From: Paenibacillus validus NBRC 15382
GTDB taxonomy: Bacteria; Bacillota; Bacilli; Paenibacillales; NBRC-103111
DNA length: 64,000 bases
Reading direction: 5' to 3'
NCBI RefSeq assembly: GCF_004000985.1
Contig: NZ_BIMH01000021.1
Location: 1 to 64,000 of the forward strand
Positions 9,185 to 16,997 of the stretch are shown here, one piece after another (the stretch's first letter is position 1; every line of letters starts with the position of its first letter). A program made the position numbers and the translations under genes. The notes under the pieces were generated by a model that worked only from the letters and a program-made list of their open reading frames with translations, was not told the origin of the DNA and searched no databases.

Positions 9185-10314
9185 TACTTCAACCACAACC
9201 CCTTAATAATTGTACAAACTCTCTCCAAATCCTCATCCGTCATTTTTGTATCAGATGGTAAGCACACACCATTCTCAAATAATTTCTCCGCAACATCCGT
9301 CCCAGCAAAATCATACTTCTCAAAAAACGGCTGCATATGCATTGGCTTCCAAACTGGTCTGGATTCAATATTTTCTTTTTCTAGAGCCTCAAAAATGTCT
9401 ATTGGCCTTATCTTGCCTGCCAAAGTCATCGAGCTTAACCAGTAGTTTGGTTCATTCCATTCATTACTAGGCATGAATTCAATACCTTCAAGCCCACCAA
9501 GCTCTCTTTTATAGAATTCAAAAATGTAGTTCTTTTTGGCAACTCTTTGATCTAACACTTTAAGCTGCCCTCTACCAATCCCAGCAACAACATTACTCAT
9601 TCGATAATTAAACCCTAATTCGCTATGTTGATAATGTCTTGCTTGATCTCTAGATTGAGTGGCCCAAAACCTTACCTTTGCAATACGCTCTTCATTATTG
9701 GAAACTAGCATTCCACCACCAGAAGTTGTGATAATCTTGTTCCCATTAAAAGAAAAGATGCCATAATCACCAAAAGTCCCTGTATGCTTACCTTTATAGT
9801 AAGTACCCAAAGACTCAGCAGCATCTTCTATAACCGCCACATTATGTTTCTTACAGATTTCCATAATTTTGTCCATATCCGCAGACAAACCATATAGATG
9901 AACAACAAGTACTGCCTTTACTTCTGGATACCTCTCAAATGCTTCTTCTAGTGCTTTGGGGCTCATATTCCAAGTTTCATAATCACTATCTATAAAAACC
10001 GGAATCGCATTTTGATAGATAATTGGATTTACCGTAGCTGAGAACGTAAGTGTTGGACAGAATACAACATCCCCTTCTCCAACTCCTGCTGCTTTAAGCG
10101 CCAAATGAATAGCAGCTGTTCCTGAAGACAATGCCGCAGCCGCTTTAGAGCCAACCTTCTCAGCCAGTTCTCTTTCGAAGCCATTTACGTTTTCACCAAG
10201 GGGCGCAATCCAGTTTGTATCAAAAGCTTCCTGTACATATTGCATTTCATATCCTTCATCACTCATATGTGGTGAAGAGAGGAATATTCTTTCTTTCACT
10301 TTTGTCGACTCCAT
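9184..10314 (-). CDS. DegT/DnrJ/EryC1/StrS-family sugar aminotransferase
   Basis: A 376-residue PLP enzyme of fold type I. Family signatures are SSGTAAIHLALKAAGV near residue 63, IEDAAESLG near 162 (PLP-binding aspartate), and SFNGNKIITTSGGGM with the Schiff-base lysine at about 193. It most resembles EpsN/PglE, which aminates the 4-keto sugar made by a CapD/PglF-type dehydratase; that dehydratase is encoded at 13570-15414. An EpsM/PglD-type acetyltransferase is not seen in the window. It is the first intact gene after the IS630 remnant, so its promoter must lie in or beyond that remnant. Confidence 0.92.
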   Translation of the reverse strand: MESTKVKERIFLSSPHMSDEGYEMQYVQEAFDTNWIAPLGENVNGFERELAEKVGSKAAAALSSGTAAIHLALKAAGVGEGDVVFCPTLTFSATVNPIIYQNAIPVFIDSDYETWNMSPKALEEAFERYPEVKAVLVVHLYGLSADMDKIMEICKKHNVAVIEDAAESLGTYYKGKHTGTFGDYGIFSFNGNKIITTSGGGMLVSNNEERIAKVRFWATQSRDQARHYQHSELGFNYRMSNVVAGIGRGQLKVLDQRVAKKNYIFEFYKRELGGLEGIEFMPSNEWNEPNYWLSSMTLAGKIRPIDIFEALEKENIESRPVWKPMHMQPFFEKYDFAGTDVAEKLFENGVCLPSDTKMTDEDLERVCTIIKGLWLK

Positions 10315-10649
10315 CTTCTAGACTTCCTTCCCTTGTTAAGTTAATATTTTAGTAGATTAGGACTTAATTAGAACCTCATCCTTTCCAATCAACTACTAAA
10401 CCACTAAAATTGCATCTACTTCTGATAGTCACGTCGTAATATCTATTCAATCTACCAAGCAAATACATAATAGATATTCCCTTCTCAGATACCCTTAACC
10501 GAGTTTCTTCCTATTATATATACCATTCAATCAATCTATAATTCTCACTAAAAACACCTCAAACCCTTATCCCACAAGGTTTCTAGCGTTCAATCTAACT
10601 ATGATAGTCAGTTCCCTCTTAACATTCAATCAGATCATATAAATCACGG
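10315..10649. other. AT-rich intergenic stretch upstream of the aminotransferase
   Basis: No supportable gene in about 335 bases. On the minus strand the aminotransferase has a ribosome site AAGGAAG close to its ATG. A TATATAATAGG element near 10512-10522 could be a -10 box, but I see no good -35 partner. The stretch joins the IS630 remnant, and the boundary of that element cannot be fixed because no clear terminal repeats are visible. Confidence 0.4.
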
Positions 10650-11345
10650 TTAAGAATTCAACAAATGAACATTTAAGATGCATGATAAGATCTTGTCTGT
10701 ATTTTCTGCCACATAAGAAGAAAAACCTGTAGTCGCTTGGACGGGACAGATGTGAGTAGGATGATAAAATTTGTTGGCAATGATGTTTTTCTTGAGCCAC
10801 TTCCATATTCTTTCCATGGGATTTAGATCGGGAGGATAAGGCGGTAGATAAACGCGAAGGAGCGACCCCGGTGGGCTTCAAAAAAGGGAACCTGCTCTTT
10901 CAATGTATGAATCAGGGCATTGTCCATCACGAGAATCACACGTTCTCCTTTATAGTGAGCTACAATAACGGCAGCAAAGCACTGAAAAGTGGCTGTTTAA
11001 CAGAAAAAATCCCCTGTACGGATATTGACCATGCCGAATAGTCCTATATAGGCAAAATGGTCATACGTGAGAATTTGCTGCTGTTTTCCTGTTTTGTTTC
11101 ATAAAGCATTGAAATCTTGGTAGGCACAAATCCAAATCTCGTCTTCATAAATTGGAACACTGTGTTCAGTAACGTTTTTTTATCCAGTTCATCTGCCTCT
11201 TTTTATCGGCGTTAGCCAGTGTATACGTAGGTCGTGTATAACGCACACAAGTTCAAACTGTGAAGAAGTTCAGTTAGTCCGCTCCAACTCATGACGATGG
11301 CAAATTTCCCCTCGATAATGTGCTGTAAATCATATCGTTCCAGCA
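10650..11345 (-). pseudogene. Decayed IS630-family transposase
   Basis: Pieces of one IS630 transposase appear in different minus-strand frames. In order: RYDLQHIIEG (near 11340), YTRPTYTLANADKKRQ (near 11230), YEDEIWICAYQDF (near 11140), VILVMDNALIHTLKEQ (near 10920), and YLPPYPPDLNPMERIW (near 10825), ending at a stop at 10650. The D, D and E of the catalytic triad are recognisable, but frameshifts and stops separate the pieces, so the element is dead. The remnant lies inside cluster I, between the pilin-like gene and the aminotransferase. Confidence 0.85.
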
Positions 11346-11598
11346 CGATTCAGGACCAATCTCTTGTACCTGTGTGCTTTTCATCACCATGTACTCGAGT
11401 TCCTGTTGCTCCTTCCACAAAATACGGACTTTTTAATGTTCTCATTGATTTTGTCTCCTTGTCTGTTGGCTTTATCCTCGATGTGGACAATTTTTTGGAG
11501 AACTTAGGTGAAAAGTTAACCGGAATTTATATGAATACATAGCTACCATCTATTTTTATACTTCTTCTTATACACTAAAATTCAATACCAAGTACTCA
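11346..11598. other. Intergenic DNA between IS630 remnant and pilin-like gene
   Basis: About 250 bases. Open frames cross it on both strands, but none has a ribosome site with recognisable protein similarity. Part may be the eroded N-terminal coding region or inverted repeat of the IS630 element. No clear terminal repeat or target duplication could be seen. Confidence 0.35.
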
Positions 11599-11952
11599 TT
11601 ATAAGAACGGAACTCCTTCCTCCTCACTCCTATTAGTATCACTACCATCCTCTCTAGAATGCAAACTACAGTGAACCTCTCCATCCACATAACTAAGATC
11701 ACCATGTTCAGGGCAAATATCTTCTCCGTAGTCCTGCAAATATTGAGCAAAAATTACATGTGAATGTTCCACATCCTTTAATTCTAAGTATGCCTCATAC
11801 ACCCTTTCCAGCTGTAAAACATTAACATTACAAACGTCTCGTCTAGACTTTTCTATAATACCCGTAATAGACAGTATAGTAATTCCTGCAAGTATCCCTA
11901 AAATAGCAACCACTGCAATTACTTCTATTAATGTAAAGCCTTTAGAGTTAAT
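11599..11952 (-). CDS. Orphan type IV pilin-like protein with non-canonical start
   Basis: A 117-residue frame with the prepilin signature INSKGFTLIEVIAVVAIL: a class III leader, cleavage expected after the K-G step, E5 of the mature protein, then a hydrophobic helix. The tail (residues 30-117) is polar and acidic with three cysteines. No ATG, GTG or TTG opens the full frame. The strong Shine-Dalgarno AAGGAGG (rc at 11962-11968) is spaced 9 bases from an ATT codon at 11950-11952, where a start belongs. The first usual start is an internal GTG at 11913, which would delete the leader. It is either an ATT-started gene or one with a mutated start. No pilus assembly genes are nearby. Confidence 0.55.
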   Translation of the reverse strand: MNSKGFTLIEVIAVVAILGILAGITILSITGIIEKSRRDVCNVNVLQLERVYEAYLELKDVEHSHVIFAQYLQDYGEDICPEHGDLSYVDGEVHCSLHSREDGSDTNRSEEEGVPFL

Positions 11953-12071
11953 TCTTTTGAACCTCCTTTTCAGCTTAGTTGGTTATGATTTCCCTATCAA
12001 ACTAGCCAACCCTCCACAACAACAGCCCCTATCCACATAATAATCATTTAATGAATAGGAGCCAACGTTAT

Positions 12072-12953
12072 TTATTTTTTTATTTTATTTTTTTCAATAA
12101 CTTCCTCAAGATAGGTGAATAATTCAAATCTTAATTCATTATTTCGCAGCGCCATCTCAATCGTCGTTTTTATAAATCCTAACTTCTCCCCCACATCATA
12201 TCTTTTGCCTTCGAAGTTGTACGCATAAACCGCCTCATATCGATTTAACTCCGCGATCGCATCGGTCAACTGAATCTCTCCACCTGCCCCAGGTTTCTGA
12301 TGATCCAGTACTTTAAAAATCCTTGGGCTCAATATATATCTTCCCATGATCGCCAGATTAGACGGTGCATCCCCCGCCTTCGGCTTCTCAACTAAATTAC
12401 TGACACTATAAAACCTCTCATGGATCTCTTTCCCATCTATAATTCCATATCTTGATACTTCATCTTCAAGCACCCGCTGTATACCGATAACCGATGCCCT
12501 ATATCGATCATACTGCTCAATCATTTGCTTTAAACAAGGCTTGTCCGCTTGTACGATATCATCACCTAACAACACCGCAAACGGCTCATCCCCAATAAAT
12601 TTCCTTGCACACCAGATGGCATGACCTAAACCCTTTGCTTCCTTTTGACGGATATAATGAATATCCACCATTCTTGAAGACTTCTGCACTTCATTTAAGA
12701 GCTCCAACTTGCCCTTTTCCAAAAGGTTTTGTTCTAGCTCAAAGGAATTATCAAAGTGGTCCTCTATTGCCCTTTTCCCTTTACCCGTGACAATAATAAT
12801 ATCTTCAATCCCCGATTCTATTGCTTCTTCTACTATATATTGAATCGTCGGTTTATCTACGATCGGCAGCATTTCTTTGGGCATCGCCTTGGTTGCAGGT
12901 AAAAATCTTGTTCCGAGACCTGCAGCTGGAATAATTGCCTTACGTACTTTCAT
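12072..12953 (-). CDS. galU: UTP-glucose-1-phosphate uridylyltransferase (cluster I copy)
   Basis: A 293-residue GalU/GtaB enzyme making UDP-glucose from UTP and glucose-1-phosphate. It has the nucleotide-binding start [20 protein letters not shown], the [20 protein letters not shown] segment, and GEIQLTDAI and YDVGEKLGF late in the chain. It sits behind the long leader (12954-13569) that holds a structured RNA and a terminator. A close paralogue opens cluster II (62118-63008), preceded by the same type of RNA, so the whole leader-galU unit appears twice. Confidence 0.96.
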   Translation of the reverse strand: MKVRKAIIPAAGLGTRFLPATKAMPKEMLPIVDKPTIQYIVEEAIESGIEDIIIVTGKGKRAIEDHFDNSFELEQNLLEKGKLELLNEVQKSSRMVDIHYIRQKEAKGLGHAIWCARKFIGDEPFAVLLGDDIVQADKPCLKQMIEQYDRYRASVIGIQRVLEDEVSRYGIIDGKEIHERFYSVSNLVEKPKAGDAPSNLAIMGRYILSPRIFKVLDHQKPGAGGEIQLTDAIAELNRYEAVYAYNFEGKRYDVGEKLGFIKTTIEMALRNNELRFELFTYLEEVIEKNKIKK

Positions 12954-13164
12954 TAGTATCCCCCTATTTTATATATATCCTGTACTCTCTCTACGTAGTG
13001 ACTTTAGACAATCAAAAGTCTTACGACGAGTTCTCGGAGTGATGCTTCTTGCATCCATATAATAAAATCATCAAAATAATTAATTATAATAATTCACGTG
13101 TTAATGTTATTTCAAAAACAACTCAACATTTGTTTTAGTGCACAATCTGTCGGATTGCTCAAAC
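12954..13164 (-). promoter_or_regulatory. Distal part of the galU leader, with small hairpins
   Basis: About 210 AT-rich bases between the leader terminator (13165-13190) and galU. On the minus strand I see GATGC-AAGAA-GCATC and a GACTTT/AAAGTC hairpin close to the gene, but no T-run and no clear promoter. Their role is unknown. Confidence 0.35.
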
Positions 13165-13190
13165 AAAAAAACTAATTTCAAAACAATTAG
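13165..13190 (-). terminator. Intrinsic terminator inside the galU leader
   Basis: On the minus strand CTAATT-GTTTTGA-AATTAG is followed directly by seven T residues. It lies about 80 bases downstream of the structured RNA element (13267-13375) and 210 bases upstream of galU. It would stop transcription before galU unless overridden. That is the arrangement expected for a processive antitermination leader. Confidence 0.7.
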
Positions 13191-13266
13191 GTAAAACTAA
13201 CTACTTATTAAAGATATTAAAATTTCAGTATTTTATAATACTGATACGCAAACAAATAAGATAAAA

Positions 13267-13375
13267 GGGCATTTAACCCACCCTCACATCAAACCAACGA
13301 CGATAAACGTCTAAGGAATTCTCCCACAGCTTGACCGAGTGCCTACGATGATAAAGGTAAATAGTAGACATCACC
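13267..13375 (-). ncRNA. Structured leader RNA, copy A (EAR/epsC-like candidate)
   Basis: A 109-base element conserved with copy B (63043-63153). Shared blocks in minus-strand order are GGTGATGTCT, TTACC, TATCA, AGGCACTCGGTCA, GCTGTGGG, CCTTAGACGT, ATCGTC, GATGTGAGGG and GGTTA.ATGCC. A GACG-N5-CGTC hairpin (13299-13311) keeps its stem while its loop differs from copy B. GGCA/TGCC (13340-13343 with 13268-13271) gives a long-range pairing. In Bacillales the eps-associated RNA (EAR) lies within exopolysaccharide operons and causes antitermination. Identity with EAR is inferred from context and not confirmed by a model search. Confidence 0.6.
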
Positions 13376-13569
13376 TTAAAGCAAACTTCACTCAATGAAG
13401 AAACTTACAACACTGCTCCCTTAATGTAGCGTCATTGTAAGTAAAAAATTTATTAATATGTCAATTATGCTTAATGCTAATTATTACTCGCTGTTTATTA
13501 TACAAACTATAAATGGCCCCCTTGTATGAAGAAAGCCATTCCCAATAGCACACTTATATATGTATGGAT
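13376..13569 (-). promoter_or_regulatory. Region upstream of leader RNA copy A
   Basis: About 190 bases between the dehydratase stop and the RNA element. A minus-strand TTGACA is followed after 19 bases by TACAAT, a weakly spaced promoter candidate around 13433-13463. An AATGGC/GCCATT hairpin close to the dehydratase stop lacks a T-run. It is therefore unclear whether the leader RNA starts here or is reached by read-through from the kinase and dehydratase genes. Confidence 0.35.
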
Positions 13570-15414
13570 TTACGAAACATTCAAATAGCTCGGCACCATA
13601 CTCTTCAAATACTCTCTGATCATGGCTCGATCTTCAATTAACACTCTCTCCAGCTTCTTAAGCTCAAACTCAAGCTGCGATTGGTTAACAAACGTAGGTT
13701 TTCCGATGAAGATCCTGTCATGCTTCGTAGAGCCAATCCCTTCCTCATCGGTTAACAGCTCCTCAAACAGCTTCTCACCGGGCCGAATACCGCTGAACTC
13801 AATCTCAATGTCCTCATACGGCTCAAACCCGGACAAACGAATCAAATCCTCGGCCAGTTGTACGATTCGCACCGGCTCGCCCATATCCAGGATGAATACC
13901 TCTCCACCTTGCGCTAGAGCACCGGCTTGAATGACCAGCTGCACTGCTTCAGGTATCGTCATGAAATAACGGATCATGTCGGGATGGGTAACCGTAACCG
14001 GACCTCCTAGTGCAATTTGCTGTTTGAAGTACGGAATTACACTACCGCGACTTCCGAGAACATTGCCAAATCGTACGGCTACAAACTTCGTTTTACTGGT
14101 CTTGTCCAGAGACTGAACGATCATTTCCGCAATACGTTTGGTCGTCCCCATAATACTGGTCGGGTTGACCGCTTTATCCGTGGAGATGAGCACGAATCTT
14201 TCGCTTTCGAAGCGGTCCGCCGCCTCCGCAACGTTCTTCGTACCGAACACATTGTTCTTGATTGCTTCCGCCGGATTGCGTTCCATCAGGGGCACATGCT
14301 TATGCGCCGCCGCGTGGAAAACGACCTCTGGGCGAAACGTTTGAAACACTTCGTTAATTCTTTCTCTATCTTGTATATCGGCAATAACGGTCTCAATCGG
14401 TAATGCCGGATATTTCCTGCGCAGCTCCATCTCGATGTTGTAAATGCTGTTTTCTCCGTGTCCTAATAGCAGTAAGCATTTCGGATGGAAGGGAGCAATC
14501 TGTCTGCACAGCTCGGATCCGATGGAACCGCCGGCTCCCGTGATCAAGACCATCTTATTTTCCACATAATTCGCAATACCCTCAAGGTCAACCTTGATCG
14601 GGTCTCGACCCAATAAATCTTCAACTTCGACTTCCCGAATTTCTTTAACGGTTACTTTGCCGTTAATCAGATCGTTAAGTCTCGGAATAATTTTCAGTTT
14701 AGCTTTCGTCGACTTGCACACTTCAATAATTTCGGCAATCTCTTTCTTGGATAAAGAAGGAATGGCGATCACAATCTCATGAATGTTCATTTTATGTACA
14801 AGGTCGCTAATATTTTTTCTCGACCCGATAACAGGCAGGTCATGGATGCGCTGCTTATGTTTGGTCTTGTCATCATCAATAAAGGCAATCGGATAGAGTT
14901 CGGCATCCGGTTGATTCAGCATTTCTTTCGCAATCATCGCCCCGCAGTCACCGGCGCCATAGATAAGGGCATGCTTCTTGGTCTCTCTCGGCTTTAAGAA
15001 GAACCGATCCCGTACAATTCTCCAAGCAAACCGGGAGCCGCCGATCATGAGCATCAAAGTCTCGTAGTTACGAAGCATCACAGATAACGGAACTCTTTGC
15101 AGCGTAAACAAATATACAAGCGCGTATGAAATAATAACGCCTATGGTGACCGATTTGAAAATAGCTACAATTTCATGAACACTGGCATACTGCCATACCC
15201 GGTTGTAGAGCTTGAAATAACGCATCGTGAGAAAACATACGATACTGGAAATGACGCCGTAAAGCATCGCTTGCGTAAGGGTAGAGGATGGAATTTGCCC
15301 GTCAAAACGCAGTACATACGATGTCATGATGCTAAACCATATAATCATGATGTCCAACATGACAAGCATTGATAGCCGTTTCTCGTAACTCATGTCCATC
15401 CCCCAATTAATCAT
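13570..15414 (-). CDS. Membrane nucleotide-sugar C4,6-dehydratase (CapD/EpsC/PglF type)
   Basis: A 614-residue protein. The N-terminal 120 residues form about four membrane helices. Then come a CoA-binding-like Rossmann domain (HALIYGAGDCGAMIAKEM, near 145) and an extended SDR domain starting at VLITGAGGSIGSELCRQ (near 290). The active-site stretch ISTDKAVNPTSIMGTTKR has the Met-Lys arrangement of the PglF/WbpM family in place of Tyr-Lys. It should make UDP-4-keto-6-deoxy-GlcNAc, the substrate of the cluster aminotransferase. It follows the BY-kinase gene by a few bases, as epsC follows epsAB in Bacillus. Confidence 0.93.
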   Translation of the reverse strand: MINWGMDMSYEKRLSMLVMLDIMIIWFSIMTSYVLRFDGQIPSSTLTQAMLYGVISSIVCFLTMRYFKLYNRVWQYASVHEIVAIFKSVTIGVIISYALVYLFTLQRVPLSVMLRNYETLMLMIGGSRFAWRIVRDRFFLKPRETKKHALIYGAGDCGAMIAKEMLNQPDAELYPIAFIDDDKTKHKQRIHDLPVIGSRKNISDLVHKMNIHEIVIAIPSLSKKEIAEIIEVCKSTKAKLKIIPRLNDLINGKVTVKEIREVEVEDLLGRDPIKVDLEGIANYVENKMVLITGAGGSIGSELCRQIAPFHPKCLLLLGHGENSIYNIEMELRRKYPALPIETVIADIQDRERINEVFQTFRPEVVFHAAAHKHVPLMERNPAEAIKNNVFGTKNVAEAADRFESERFVLISTDKAVNPTSIMGTTKRIAEMIVQSLDKTSKTKFVAVRFGNVLGSRGSVIPYFKQQIALGGPVTVTHPDMIRYFMTIPEAVQLVIQAGALAQGGEVFILDMGEPVRIVQLAEDLIRLSGFEPYEDIEIEFSGIRPGEKLFEELLTDEEGIGSTKHDRIFIGKPTFVNQSQLEFELKKLERVLIEDRAMIREYLKSMVPSYLNVS

Positions 15415-15420
15415 TACAAT

Positions 15421-16134
15421 TTAATTTTTGGACTCGGGAGCCCCGTAGTAATAATAGTAATACGACTCCGCATTCTTCCGATCCATATTATTCAGAACGA
15501 CGCCCAAGATCCGGGCGTTCACATGTTCCAGATTGGCCTTGGCTTTAATCGCCATGTCGCGCTTGACTTTCCCCGAGTCTATCACCAGGATGACGCCATC
15601 GCTCTTGGTAGCGACAATCTGCGAATCGGTAACGGCCAAAATAGGCGGCGCATCGATTAAGATGACATCGAACCGTTCCTTGAGATCATCCAGAAGCTTG
15701 GTCATCCGCTTCGAGGCCAGCATTTCTGACGGATTTGGCGGTATAGGACCGGATGTAATCAAGTTCAGGTTCGGAATATAAGACTCCCGAACGACTTCAT
15801 CCAGTTCAGCTTGCCCGGAAAGAACGGAGGTCAAGCCCATACGGTTGGACAAAGAAAAAGTATGATGCATGGTCGGTTTACGCAAATCCGCATCGATTAG
15901 GACCACTCGCATGTCTGCCTGCGCATAAGCGACGGCCAAATTCGTTAACGTCGTCGATTTCCCTTCTCCCGGGCCGGCCGAGGTTGCCATAATGACGCGC
16001 AGCTCCTCATCGATAGCAGAGAACTGAATATTCGTACGCAGTGTCCGGTAAGCCTCCGAAATCGGCGATTTCGGATTCTCGTGCGTAATGATCGGCCTGC
16101 GATTATTGGTTGATGGTAACACGAGACGGTTCAC
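15421..16134 (-). CDS. BY-kinase (CpsD/EpsB-type tyrosine kinase)
   Basis: A cytoplasmic bacterial tyrosine kinase of up to 237 residues that works with the Wzz-like partner encoded just upstream. It has ISEAYRTLRTNIQF, Walker A SAGPGEGKSTTL, Walker A' VVLIDADLRKPTMH, Walker B VILIDAPP and a C-terminal cluster of six tyrosines before GAPESKN, the usual autophosphorylation tail. Its frame overlaps the Wzz gene. The first GTG is at 16134, but a second GTG at 16122 is better spaced from TAGGTG and could be the true start. The counteracting phosphatase is the PHP protein at 19670-20434. Confidence 0.94.
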   Translation of the reverse strand: MNRLVLPSTNNRRPIITHENPKSPISEAYRTLRTNIQFSAIDEELRVIMATSAGPGEGKSTTLTNLAVAYAQADMRVVLIDADLRKPTMHHTFSLSNRMGLTSVLSGQAELDEVVRESYIPNLNLITSGPIPPNPSEMLASKRMTKLLDDLKERFDVILIDAPPILAVTDSQIVATKSDGVILVIDSGKVKRDMAIKAKANLEHVNARILGVVLNNMDRKNAESYYYYYYGAPESKN

Positions 16135-16867
16135 CTACCTGTCCTTGTCTGGAAGATGTGGAAGCGGCTTTCGGACCAGCCATATCTTCCACTTTAATTC
16201 TCGCGATCATGGCAACGGTCGGCAGATCAAGATATAGCTTGATGTCTTCTTCCGTCTTGATCGAATCATCCAAATAGTCCATTAAGAAAGCTAGTCCGAC
16301 GGCAATCATCAGCGAGACGACTAAACTGATGGCAATGTTTAAGTTCGGATTCGGCTTTACTGGAACCGGATTGTCCACATATACCGCTTCATTAAGCAGA
16401 GAAACATTGTCTACCTTCATAATGGATGGGATCTCATCTTGAAATACTTTCGAAACGGCATTAACAATGTCTACCGCTTTATTGTAAGAGTTGTCCTGAA
16501 CGACTAACGTCATTACTTGCGTATTATTGACGGAGCTTACTCGAACCTTATCGATTAATTGCTCAGCAGTCAGATTGAACTGCGGATACTCCCCCGCCAC
16601 TTTCCCCATGATACGCGGTGTCTTGATTACTTCCTTGTACGTATCGATCAAACGAATATTCAAGTTGACCGAGTTGATATCGACTTGCTGGAGTCCTTGC
16701 TGCTCATTCGATTTATTCACAATTAATTTGGTAGAAGCCTCATAAACGGGTGCCATGAAAAAGTAACTAACTACGCCGGTCGAAATGGTACAGACCAGTA
16801 CAAAAATTAGGATTAACCAGATCCGTTTGCGTATGATCTTGATGTAATCCCGCAAATCGAGTTCCAT
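16103..16867 (-). CDS. Wzz/YveK-type chain-length regulator and kinase activator
   Basis: A 254-residue membrane protein with two helices (about residues 15-37 and 177-198) flanking an extracytoplasmic domain. Family features are the start ELDLRDYIKIIRKRIWLILI and the proline-rich NPVPVKPNPNLN just before the second helix. In Firmicutes this polypeptide supplies the membrane and activator part of the split kinase and helps set polymer length. It overlaps the downstream kinase frame by about 30 bases. A strong hairpin at 16958-16987 lies 90 bases upstream, between this gene and the SLH gene. Confidence 0.92.
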   Translation of the reverse strand: MELDLRDYIKIIRKRIWLILIFVLVCTISTGVVSYFFMAPVYEASTKLIVNKSNEQQGLQQVDINSVNLNIRLIDTYKEVIKTPRIMGKVAGEYPQFNLTAEQLIDKVRVSSVNNTQVMTLVVQDNSYNKAVDIVNAVSKVFQDEIPSIMKVDNVSLLNEAVYVDNPVPVKPNPNLNIAISLVVSLMIAVGLAFLMDYLDDSIKTEEDIKLYLDLPTVAMIARIKVEDMAGPKAASTSSRQGQVGEPSRVTINQ

Positions 16868-16957
16868 TATGTTCCCCCATCCCTAGCAAAACAACTATTG
16901 TCTAAAACTCGAAGCATTTAACACGGGTAAATTTACCATTTGCGTCTTCTCAAAGAG

Positions 16958-16987
16958 TGTACCTCCCCCCGCAAGGAGGGAGGTACA
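16958..16987 (-). terminator. Hairpin between SLH and Wzz genes
   Basis: TGTACCTCCC and GGGAGGTACA pair perfectly around a 10-base loop right after the SLH stop. On the minus strand the following bases (CTCTTTGAG) are only weakly T-rich, so it could be a weak terminator or an mRNA-stabilising 3' end that lowers expression of wzz and the kinase relative to the SLH gene. Confidence 0.5.
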
Positions 16988-16997
16988 TTAAAGTAAA

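Noticed and set aside
11291-11542. Plus-strand 83-codon frame over the IS630 remnant
   Set aside because: No recognised family or ribosome site; it lies opposite and beside the decayed transposase.
13267-13375. c-di-GMP or c-di-AMP riboswitch in the galU leader
   Set aside because: The conserved cores of GEMM and ydaO riboswitches are not recognisable. The duplicated element fits an eps-associated RNA position better.
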